Shown piece by piece: positions 1 through 5,268 of a stretch of 5,444 nt of DNA (positions are counted from its first letter, which is position 1; each line of letters begins with the position of its first letter). The notes beneath the pieces were generated by a model. It saw only the letters and a list, made by a program, of their open reading frames with translations. It made no database searches and was not told the origin of the DNA. The stretch comes from Maribacter sp. (GTDB lineage Bacteria; Bacteroidota; Bacteroidia; Flavobacteriales; Flavobacteriaceae), in assembly GCA_018679695.1 (NCBI GenBank), contig JAHHKH010000264.1, positions 1 through 5,444 of the forward strand, written 5' to 3'. The translations under genes were made by a program, and so were the position numbers.

Positions 1-634
1 GGGATGTCCATTCTTCATTAAATATCAAGCTCGCTACCAACAGCAGTATTCCCCCGGTCAACATTTGATATCCCGTATTAACGAAAAAATTTCGGGGCAA
101 ATCGGCCTTTCCAACAAATAGGCTACCATAGCCCCAGCTCAGCATACAAACAAAGATCATGAGTATTCCCGCAATTGAGTTTTCCTGACTAATGACCTGT
201 TTTTGACTCACCAATAAATAAATTCCTATAAAACCCAAAACAACCCCGATGATCGACATGGGTTGTATTTTTTTGCCTTGTAAGATGCGCATAAGCAAAA
301 GAATGATTAGGGGTTGGGCAGATATCTCCAAGGCGGCAAAACCACTATCCACATATTTTAAGGCCCATACCACTACCCCATTGCCAAAGCTTAAAAACAA
401 AAACCCGGCAATTAAGGTATTCTTGAGTTGTCGTCCTGAAATGGCGATACTTTTACCCATGACCTTCGCAATGATGAATATGAGTATACTTGCAACGGTG
501 AATCGAATACCGGCCAATAGGAACGGTGGCAATTCATTTACTGCAATCTTATTCAATAAATACGTTGAGCCCCAGATGACGTAAATGGAGAAAAACGCAA
601 GAATGATAAGGATAGGGTTATGTGTTTTAGGCAT
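1..634 (-). CDS. EamA/DMT-family transporter (YedA-like), 3' end cut by window edge
   Basis: The reading frame starts at the ATG at 634-632 and stays open to the window edge, giving 211 residues without a stop. The protein is very hydrophobic, with about six or seven likely membrane helices visible. The N-terminal IWGSTYLLNKIAV followed by PPFLLAGIRF is the classic opening of the first EamA repeat, and FGNGVVVWALKYVDSGFAAL and the LSWGYGSLFVGK start of the second repeat resemble E. coli YedA. Family members usually have about 300 residues and ten helices, so roughly the last third is missing. Members are inner-membrane drug/metabolite exporters; the substrate cannot be read from sequence. The start is set by the family N-terminus and lies inside an 8-bp tandem repeat (631-654). 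An in-frame stop at 700-698 limits any extension. The gene sits after the DUF4382 gene's terminator and so probably has its own promoter, but I found no convincing -7 box. Confidence 0.93.
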   Translation of the reverse strand, partial: MPKTHNPILIILAFFSIYVIWGSTYLLNKIAVNELPPFLLAGIRFTVASILIFIIAKVMGKSIAISGRQLKNTLIAGFLFLSFGNGVVVWALKYVDSGFAALEISAQPLIILLLMRILQGKKIQPMSIIGVVLGFIGIYLLVSQKQVISQENSIAGILMIFVCMLSWGYGSLFVGKADLPRNFFVNTGYQMLTGGILLLVASLIFNEEWTS

Positions 635-654
635 TTGGGCATTTGGGCATTTGG
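631..654. repeat. Three perfect 8-bp tandem repeats across the transporter start codon
   Basis: The unit GCATTTGG (CCAAATGC on the coding strand) occurs three times without a mismatch at 631-638, 639-646 and 647-654. Each copy contributes an ATG on the minus strand (634, 642, 650). Only the innermost one, at 634, is in the transporter frame. The other two open short overlapping frames: the 650 frame stops after seven codons and the 642 frame after about 29. A change in copy number would therefore alter the number of upstream decoy starts, not the frame of the gene. Confidence 0.9.
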
Positions 655-710
655 TCAATTGGGAGTTAATATAATGATTATCCCTGGAGTTGATCTTTCA
701 AATGGAAATA

Positions 711-740
711 AAAAAAGGTGGACCTAACTTGTCCACCTTT
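711..740 (-). terminator. Rho-independent terminator of the DUF4382 gene
   Basis: A perfect 10-bp stem (AAAGGTGGAC at 714-723 pairing with GTCCACCTTT at 731-740) encloses a 7-nt loop. On the minus strand it is followed by a run of T formed by the A tract at 711-716. It lies 22 nt beyond the stop codon of the DUF4382 gene. It should insulate the downstream transporter gene. Confidence 0.92.
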
Positions 741-762
741 CATTTATTTAAATCATTAAATT

Positions 763-1668
763 CTATGGTATCGCGATAAGCTCAAAATCCTCAGTGGTTT
801 TGTTGGCTGCGGTTATTTGCACATCCTCCACAGTTTGTGCTTCATATCCCTCCAGGGCAACCACCACGTCATATGTGCCAGGAGCGAGGCCCAATACGGT
901 ATAAGCACCAGTTTCATCGCTGAACGTTGTAGTATTCAAGGTACCGGCAGCGAAAACTTCGATCTGTGCACCTTCCAGACCAACTTGTTCCTCTTCCTGG
1001 ATGGTATAAACCATTCCAGATAGCGTTCCTGACGTAGATCGGTTACAAGCTTTGATTACCGGCTTAAAATTAAAGCCTGTTATACCTGATAAATGATTCC
1101 TGTTGCCTTTTGGCACAAAAGACTTACTTACATCAAAATCAAGCAATAGGTCGGCACTTAAGCCACCATTAACTACAATTCCGGGTTTTATAAAAACCTT
1201 GATACCCGTCTGTTCACCACTTGGAACCTTTAAATCGAATGTAGTACCGTCGGTAAGGACAATATTAATACCTTTTACATAAATCCTGAGCATATTATAG
1301 GTCCCGACAGGAACATCCATACTTACCAGGGTCTCAGTGACTCCATTGGTCAGTTCCAGAAGGTTCAAGTCAATTTCTTCTTCCATTAGGGTAATGAATT
1401 TGGAATGTTCCTCGCCTTCATCATAATCGACGGATTCCCCGTCTTCGTCATCCATCTCGGAATCCATTTCCATTTCATCACTTTTAAAGCGCGCTTCGAT
1501 CTTAAAAATGGTAACGTTGGCCTCAGCCACCAAATCGTGCGGGAAAGGGGCGTCGGTAATTTGTACCGTAAGTTTTCCCATATCACTTCCATTATCATCA
1601 CCATTGGTACAGCTATAAAAGATGGCCAAAGAAGCAACCAATACAATAAACAGATTTTTGATTTTCAT
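763..1668 (-). CDS. DUF4382 lipoprotein with C-terminal carboxypeptidase-regulatory-like domain
   Basis: This 301-residue protein has a lipoprotein signal peptide: a KIK start, a hydrophobic core at 6-18, and IFYSC with Cys20 as the lipidation site. The tail TNGDDNGSD is acidic, in line with the charged export signals of surface lipoproteins in Bacteroidetes. Residues about 31-207 match DUF4382, with GKLTVQITDAPFP, VAEANVTIFKIEAR and the late GFNFKPVIKA strand. The domain's role is unknown. Residues about 213-298 form a carboxypeptidase-regulatory-like beta-sandwich (SGMVY, GAQIEVF, FSDETGAYTVLGLAPGTYDV, TTEDFEL), common in cell-surface proteins. An acidic insertion at 64-88 interrupts the DUF4382 part. 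The ATG at 1668 is chosen because it directly precedes the signal peptide. The gene has its own terminator and is probably monocistronic. It likely acts in the outer membrane; ligand or partner is not evident. Confidence 0.9.
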   Translation of the reverse strand: MKIKNLFIVLVASLAIFYSCTNGDDNGSDMGKLTVQITDAPFPHDLVAEANVTIFKIEARFKSDEMEMDSEMDDEDGESVDYDEGEEHSKFITLMEEEIDLNLLELTNGVTETLVSMDVPVGTYNMLRIYVKGINIVLTDGTTFDLKVPSGEQTGIKVFIKPGIVVNGGLSADLLLDFDVSKSFVPKGNRNHLSGITGFNFKPVIKACNRSTSGTLSGMVYTIQEEEQVGLEGAQIEVFAAGTLNTTTFSDETGAYTVLGLAPGTYDVVVALEGYEAQTVEDVQITAANKTTEDFELIAIP

Positions 1669-1692
1669 AATTTTGATTTTAAAAATTATACG

Positions 1693-1735
1693 TAGGTCTA
1701 AACAAATAGAATAGGTCTATTCGTTGTATAACAAC
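1693..1735. promoter_or_regulatory. Candidate operator: paired TAGGTCTA boxes and two adjacent inverted repeats upstream of the DUF4382 gene
   Basis: Between 25 and 67 nt upstream of the DUF4382 start lie two direct TAGGTCTA copies (1693-1700 and 1712-1719), 19 bp apart. The second sits inside a 14-bp inverted repeat, GAATAG-GT-CTATTC (1709-1722). It is immediately followed by a second inverted repeat, GTTGT-ATA-ACAAC (1723-1735). The arrangement looks like protein-binding sites near the promoter, but no clean TAnnTTTG box was found here, so the promoter itself is not placed. Confidence 0.4.
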
Positions 1736-1775
1736 TAATATGGGGAATACCCTACCAATAATTTGACTTTTATTA

Positions 1776-1857
1776 AATTATTCGATAAAGTGCCCAATCA
1801 ACTTTGTATTTCATCCTAATTATTCGATGAAGTGGCCAATCAGCGTTGTATTTCACC
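1776..1857. repeat. Two-copy imperfect tandem repeat, period 42 bp
   Basis: Copy one (1776-1815) and copy two (1818-1857) align over 40 bp with five mismatches. Both begin AATTATTCGAT and share AAGTG, CCAATCA and TTGTATTTCA. They fill most of the space between the DUF4382 upstream region and the terminator of the repeat lipoprotein. No reading frame or matching promoter element was found inside. The function is unknown; a local duplication with drift is the simplest reading. Confidence 0.85.
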
Positions 1858-1864
1858 AAATCAC

Positions 1865-1892
1865 AAAAAGAGGGGACTATTAGCCCCCTCTT
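1865..1892 (-). terminator. Rho-independent terminator of the repeat lipoprotein gene
   Basis: An 8-bp GC-rich stem (AAGAGGGG at 1868-1875 with CCCCTCTT at 1885-1892) encloses a 9-nt loop. On the minus strand it runs into a short T tract (A at 1865-1869 on the plus strand). It begins 20 nt after the stop codon at 1913. Confidence 0.88.
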
Positions 1893-1912
1893 CTTGTTGA
1901 ATTGCTTTTGTG

Positions 1913-3016
1913 TTAGTATGCCTGCGGAAGTGCTTTTATATGGGCAAAAACCTTTTGACCGTTGATTTCGGTCTCTAAATCTACTTTATTAATCTTTACC
2001 CCTTTAACATCATTGAGTTCCCCATCTGGGGAAATAGCCTTAATACCATAGAATTCACCGTCTTTGTTTATGGCTTTTACATGTATTAAGTTACCCACAC
2101 GCTGTACCCCTTTCACATCCAATTTCCTGCCATCGGGTGTTAGTGCTTTGACATCAAATAATATACCATCATCGGAAATGGCTTTTATAGGGGTATACTT
2201 ATCGTCACTTACAATCATTTTTATGGGCAAGAGATTATTTCCGTCAATAGCCTTTATATCCATCATGCTGCGTTGATATGAATCTTGGATAGCGTTGACA
2301 TCATATTCTTTCCCTTCAGGATCAAATGCCTTAATGTCTAAGGTGATACCTTGGGGGTGAAAGGCCATAATATGCCATCGCCCATTATTACTGGCCATGC
2401 CTGCTTGTGGAATTGCTTTAATATGGGCATATACCGCGTGGCCATTGATCAAAACCTCGGTTTGCTCATCGGTCATTTTAACGCCTTTTACATCATTGAG
2501 TTTACCTTCAGGGGATATGGCCTTCACACCATAGAATTGACCTGCTTTGTTAATAGCCTTTATATGAATGATGTTTTTCGTTCTACTTACCCCCTTAATA
2601 TCCAAAGTATCGCCCTCAGGTGTCAAACCCTTAATATCATATACACTACCATCATCGGCCAATGCCTTTACCCGGGTATACTTATCCCCACTTACCAAAA
2701 GCTTAACCGGCAATTGATGCTCGCCAACCAAGGCCTTCACATCCATAAAACTCCGCTGTGCCGTACTTTGTATGGCCTTTACATCGTAAATATCACCGTC
2801 TTTATCAATAGCCTTTACATCTATCAACCTTCCATCTGGATGGACGGCCTTAATATGCCAGATTACTTTTTCAAAGGGTTTCGTTATTTCGGTATTTACG
2901 GCTATGGCAGCCTCATCCTTAACCTCTTTACAGCTATTTACAACCATAAAAAGTGCAATAAAAATAAGGGCAAACATTGCTTGGAATACTACTGTTGATT
3001 TTTTTGTTTTTTCCAT
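1913..3016 (-). CDS. Lipoprotein made of 12-residue lysine-containing repeats, function unknown
   Basis: The protein has 367 residues. The N-terminus is a lipoprotein signal (basic MEKTKK, hydrophobic 9-26, VVNSC with Cys29 lipidated), followed by KEVKDE, a charged start like Bacteroidetes surface-lipoprotein export signals. From residue 53 to 366 it is almost purely repetitive. Units of about 12 residues read roughly [YL]-D-[VI]-K-[AG]-[IVL]-x-x-[DE]-G. In the first half the unit lysines fall at 56, 68, 80, 94, 105, 117, 129, 141, 153, 165, 177 and 200. The whole block then repeats at an offset of 161 residues (Trp53 to Trp214). The pattern suggests beta strands joined by D/E-G turns, giving a beta-meander, propeller or solenoid. 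It has no Cys after the lipobox and no recognisable catalytic motif. A binding or structural role in the envelope is inference. A promoter candidate lies at 3097 and a terminator at 1865. Confidence 0.9.
   Translation of the reverse strand: MEKTKKSTVVFQAMFALIFIALFMVVNSCKEVKDEAAIAVNTEITKPFEKVIWHIKAVHPDGRLIDVKAIDKDGDIYDVKAIQSTAQRSFMDVKALVGEHQLPVKLLVSGDKYTRVKALADDGSVYDIKGLTPEGDTLDIKGVSRTKNIIHIKAINKAGQFYGVKAISPEGKLNDVKGVKMTDEQTEVLINGHAVYAHIKAIPQAGMASNNGRWHIMAFHPQGITLDIKAFDPEGKEYDVNAIQDSYQRSMMDIKAIDGNNLLPIKMIVSDDKYTPIKAISDDGILFDVKALTPDGRKLDVKGVQRVGNLIHVKAINKDGEFYGIKAISPDGELNDVKGVKINKVDLETEINGQKVFAHIKALPQAY
1919..2860 (-). repeat. Two internal coding repeats of the lipoprotein (halves at 2402-2860 and 1919-2377)
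   Basis: Residues 53-205 (2402-2860) and 214-366 (1919-2377) align over 153 positions without a gap. By hand count about 91 are identical, near 60%. The strongest stretch runs from HIKAINK through LNDVKGVK, with 24 of 30 identical. Irregular spacings in the 12-residue rhythm (80 to 94, 94 to 105, 177 to 200) recur at the same places in the second half. The short units therefore arose first and the full block was duplicated later. The second half has lost two unit lysines (Met217, Asn241). An eight-residue linker, GMASNNGR, joins the halves. Confidence 0.92.
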
Positions 3017-3096
3017 GGTTAATTATATTTATTCTTTTCGTTCCGTAGAAACCATACACATAATCAATGTGCATGATAGGTCATTCAAATATTAAC

Positions 3097-3126
3097 CAAA
3101 ATTACTATCGAAGTTGTTAAAAATAA
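3097..3126 (-). promoter_or_regulatory. Candidate Bacteroidetes-type promoter of the repeat lipoprotein gene
   Basis: On the minus strand TAATTTTG (3104-3097) matches the Bacteroidetes -7 consensus TAnnTTTG. A TTA at 3126-3124, 19 nt upstream, is a one-base variant of the -33 TTG. Transcription would begin near 3092, giving a leader of about 75 nt before the ATG at 3016. No Shine-Dalgarno sequence is visible, which is usual in this phylum. Confidence 0.45.
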
Positions 3127-3127
3127 C

Positions 3128-3139
3128 TGATAATTATCA
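3128..3139. promoter_or_regulatory. 12-bp perfect palindrome upstream of the lipoprotein promoter
   Basis: TGATAATTATCA is fully self-complementary and sits directly upstream of the candidate -33 element. Two inverted 8-bp arms flank the promoter region further out: ATAGGTCA at 3076-3083 and TGACCTAT at 3146-3153. The position suits a regulator-binding site, but AT-rich palindromes of this size also arise by chance. Confidence 0.3.
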
Positions 3140-3212
3140 TTGTATTGACCTATTTTTTAGGCTCATGACGATAATTGAAGAAAAGGGTGGATATCTAATA
3201 ACAAAGTAGGTT

Positions 3213-4346
3213 TCAATCGTACTTAATCCACCATTTCGAGGGCTGTATATTTTTATGGTCAAGATGTATTGATTGACCAATTTCGGGTACAATCACAGGG
3301 ATGTTCAATTCTGAAGCTTTTGTTATGAGCCGTTCAACGGGATCGGTCCAGGTATGCATGGCCAGCTTAAATGCACCCCAGTGAATTGGCATAATGAATT
3401 TCGCTTTTATATCTAGACCGGCCTGTGCTGTTTCTTCGGGCATCATGTGAATCTCTTTCCACATTTCATTGTATTGACCACATTCCATCATGGCAAAATC
3501 AAAAGGACCGTATTTAACACCTATTTCCTTAAAATGGGTTCCATAACCGCTATCGCCACTAAAGAATAAATTTTCAGTAGGTGATTGAATAATCCACGAA
3601 GCCCACAAGGTGTTACCTCGATCATTAAAACCCCTTCCAGAAAAATGTTGGGCCGGGGTGCATTTAAATGTTAAATCCCCAAATGCGCTTTCTTGCCACC
3701 AATCCAACTCGGTTATTTGCCCTTGGGGAATGCCCCATTCCATAAGATGGACCCCAACTCCCAAAGGGGCGTAAAAATGGTTCACCTTATCCTTCAGCTT
3801 CAGGATTGATGCATAATCCAAATGATCATAATGGTCATGCGAAAGTATAACTGCATCTATCGTAGGTAATTTCTCGATTGCTATCGGTAATTCGCTGCTA
3901 AACCTTTTACCGCCCAACATTGGATGGGGAGCCGGTACCTCACCGAACATAGGATCTATCAAGATGTTCTTTCCGTTCATCTGAAGTAAAAAAGTGGAAT
4001 GCCCAAACCAAACCATTCTAGTCCTATCCCTGTAATTAACAATGCTCAAAGAGTCTATTTTTTGGACAGTTATATTGGCACTGGGTTTTGTATTGGGTGA
4101 TGGACTAAAATAACCTGTAAAACTCTTAACGAACTTATTGAAATCCATGCTCATCTGAACATTACCTCTATTTATGAATTTACCTTTTTTGTAATTCTGT
4201 GATTTGGAATAGAACTCCCTTTGTTCTTTGGTTGCCTTACCCCCGAATTCAGGACTAATGTTTATAAAAAGCGTAGCCGCAATCAATATAGCGCCAGATA
4301 ATATTCCTATACCGAGTAGCATTCGTTTTAAGATTTTTTTGAACAT
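3213..4346 (-). CDS. Membrane-anchored metallo-beta-lactamase-fold hydrolase, NAPE-PLD-like
   Basis: The protein has 377 residues from the ATG at 4346. An N-terminal basic stretch and one hydrophobic helix (about 9-29) anchor it or direct its export. The catalytic domain opens with VWFGHSTFLLQMNGKNILIDP (about 112-132). The metal-binding signature SHDHYDHLD supplies His170, His172, Asp174 and His175. Further ligands are His234 in QHFSGRG, Asp265 in FSGDSGY and His322 in PIHWGAF. This order and spacing match the N-acyl-phosphatidylethanolamine phospholipase D-like branch, whose animal member has about 390 residues. A phospholipid-type or other phosphodiester/ester substrate is plausible but unproven. 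The frame also extends to a TTG at 4367, but a candidate -7 box ends at 4373, which would put that codon at the transcript end. The ATG is therefore preferred. No terminator was seen after the stop. Confidence 0.9.
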   Translation of the reverse strand: MFKKILKRMLLGIGILSGAILIAATLFINISPEFGGKATKEQREFYSKSQNYKKGKFINRGNVQMSMDFNKFVKSFTGYFSPSPNTKPSANITVQKIDSLSIVNYRDRTRMVWFGHSTFLLQMNGKNILIDPMFGEVPAPHPMLGGKRFSSELPIAIEKLPTIDAVILSHDHYDHLDYASILKLKDKVNHFYAPLGVGVHLMEWGIPQGQITELDWWQESAFGDLTFKCTPAQHFSGRGFNDRGNTLWASWIIQSPTENLFFSGDSGYGTHFKEIGVKYGPFDFAMMECGQYNEMWKEIHMMPEETAQAGLDIKAKFIMPIHWGAFKLAMHTWTDPVERLITKASELNIPVIVPEIGQSIHLDHKNIQPSKWWIKYD

Positions 4347-4372
4347 TAATATCTGTTTCGCCAACAAAGGAA

Positions 4373-4380
4373 CAAAAGTA
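4373..4380 (-). promoter_or_regulatory. Candidate -7 box for the hydrolase gene
   Basis: TACTTTTG on the minus strand fits TAnnTTTG exactly. No TTG is present at the expected -33 distance, so only half of the promoter is supported. Transcription would start near 4368, leaving about 20 nt before the ATG at 4346. This decides against the TTG codon at 4367 as the start. Confidence 0.45.
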
Positions 4381-4425
4381 ATTCAATAGTAATCCATGCT
4401 TAGTGGGTTTCTAAAAAAATTCGAT

Positions 4426-4457
4426 AAAAAAAAGGACCGCCCTAAGAAGGCAGTCCT
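4426..4457 (-). terminator. Rho-independent terminator of the cold-shock gene
   Basis: On the minus strand AGGACTGCC (4457-4449) pairs with GGCGGTCCT (4441-4433) in a 9-bp stem with one G-U pair and a 7-nt loop. It is followed by eight T (A at 4426-4433 on the plus strand, the first overlapping the stem). It lies about 42 nt after the stop codon at 4499 and separates this gene from the hydrolase. Confidence 0.93.
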
Positions 4458-4498
4458 CGATTAGACAATTATTTTTATTAATAAATAGCAATATATAA

Positions 4499-4954
4499 CT
4501 AAATCTTCTTAACCCTTACGGCGTTCATACCGCGCATACCTTTTTCAAGTTCAAAGGAAACATTGTCATTTTCAACAATTTCGTCAATTAAACCACTGAC
4601 ATGTGTAAAGTACTTTTCTTGGTTCACTGCATCAATTATAAAACCGAATCCTTTGGAAGAATCATAAAAGGATACCTTCCCATTTCTTACGGGATCAAAC
4701 TTTTCCTCATCGCTCTCTTCTTTTTTAGGAATACCAAGTACAATGTCCTCTGCTTCTATTTCAACCTTTAATGATGGGTCTGGTGGTGTGTCAACCAAAT
4801 TGCCATTGAAATCAACATAAGCTAAAGGAATACCTCCACCACTTTCCTTAGCCGCTGCCTTACGTGCCAATTTCTTTTTTTGTTTTTCCTCGCGCTTTTT
4901 TCTGCGTTTCTTCTCTTTCTCACTTTTGTTAAATGTCTGCTGCGATTTCGCCAT
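4499..4954 (-). CDS. Cold-shock-domain protein with long basic N-terminal arm
   Basis: The protein has 151 residues. Residues about 10-36 are dominated by Lys, Arg and Glu (a likely helical, RNA-binding arm). Residues 41-89 form a linker with AYVDFNGNLVDTPPDP, a segment I recall from related flavobacterial proteins. The C-terminal cold-shock domain spans about 91-151. It has NGKVSFYD as the first strand, the RNP1-like motif KGFGFI (101-106) and the RNP2-like motif YFTHVS (115-120). It ends with NDNVSFELEKGMRGMNAVRVKKI. Classical CspA proteins have only about 70 residues, so this is an extended form. Its likely role is binding single-stranded RNA in the cytoplasm, as a chaperone or translation regulator; targets are unknown. 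The ATG at 4954 is the natural start of the basic arm. A promoter at 5086 and a leader of about 130 nt suggest leader-based control, as known for cspA-type genes. Confidence 0.93.
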   Translation of the reverse strand: MAKSQQTFNKSEKEKKRRKKREEKQKKKLARKAAAKESGGGIPLAYVDFNGNLVDTPPDPSLKVEIEAEDIVLGIPKKEESDEEKFDPVRNGKVSFYDSSKGFGFIIDAVNQEKYFTHVSGLIDEIVENDNVSFELEKGMRGMNAVRVKKI

Positions 4955-5082
4955 AGTTTACTTTAATGTTTTACGTTTATAATTTAAGAAAAAGAGGTAT
5001 AAAATCGTGCAATGGAATGAAATTCAATCGAAAGAAAAAACCCGCGGCCAAATAATAATGAATTGGTCCAATTCTTAAAGCT
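4955..5082 (-). promoter_or_regulatory. Long 5' leader of the cold-shock gene with alternative pairings
   Basis: If transcription starts near 5081, the leader is about 127 nt. Near its 5' end is the inverted repeat GAATTGG-T-CCAATTC (5060-5074). Its CCAA arm (5066-5063 on the minus strand) can instead pair with UUGG at 5051-5048, extended by GG/CC with one bulged A. A GC patch (5041-5049) and six T (5040-5035 on the minus strand) follow. The two folds exclude each other. The rest of the leader is AT-rich with no reading frame I would support. Confidence 0.4.
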
Positions 5083-5085
5083 ATG

Positions 5086-5114
5086 CAAATATAAGGTATT
5101 GTATTTAAATTCAA
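5086..5114 (-). promoter_or_regulatory. Bacteroidetes-type promoter of the cold-shock gene
   Basis: On the minus strand TATATTTG (5093-5086) matches TAnnTTTG exactly. A TTG at 5114-5112 lies 18 nt upstream, within the spacing reported for Bacteroidetes -33/-7 promoters. It is the best promoter match in the window and predicts transcription from about 5081. Confidence 0.6.
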
Positions 5115-5204
5115 TTGGCGAATGGCTATTGATAGGCCCTCACCATCTTAATTAGCCTATTTTAATTGCATATAGAAATAAAAACCCAAAACCATATAAT
5201 AGAA

Positions 5205-5239
5205 CAAGGTTGATTTGTAGCGCCAACAAACCAACCTTG
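5205..5239 (-). terminator. Stem-loop terminator after the GerW-family gene
   Basis: Two 14-nt arms (5205-5218 and 5226-5239) pair around a 7-nt loop. The single non-matching position is an A-C mismatch on the plus strand but a G-U pair in minus-strand RNA, so the structure favours that strand. It lies about 30 nt after the stop at 5269. The following T tract is broken (TTCTATTATAT), so termination may be weak or factor-assisted. Confidence 0.7.
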
Positions 5240-5268
5240 CCTCATTATCCTGAACAGCGTTCATAATA

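Noticed and set aside
249..584. 111-residue plus-strand frame
   Set aside because: It lies wholly antisense to the EamA transporter, whose minus-strand protein matches the family strongly; the plus frame resembles nothing.
1386..1695. Overlapping minus and plus frames (86 and 96 residues) at the 5' part of the DUF4382 gene
   Set aside because: Both are out-of-frame readings of the acidic, repetitive codons of the DUF4382 gene; neither has a signal or domain.
1798..1815. Plus-strand CAACTTTG considered as a -7 promoter box inside the 42-bp repeat
   Set aside because: It lacks the TA of TAnnTTTG, the second copy differs at this point, and no plus-strand gene follows.
1776..1857. Two-copy repeat considered as a CRISPR array or attachment-site pair
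   Set aside because: There are only two copies, separated by just 2 bp with no spacer, and no integrase or cas gene nearby; a simple tandem duplication fits better.
2064..2276. 70-residue plus-strand frame
   Set aside because: It is antisense to the second half of the repeat lipoprotein, with no independent support.
2351..2998. 215-residue plus-strand frame
   Set aside because: It is the antisense shadow of the repeat lipoprotein. Its length follows from the repetitive codon pattern of the opposite strand, and it has no recognisable domain.
5157..5264. 35-codon minus-strand frame starting 4 nt after the GerW stop
   Set aside because: It runs through the 14-bp stem-loop that looks like a terminator and encodes an aromatic-rich peptide with no recognisable features; most likely chance.
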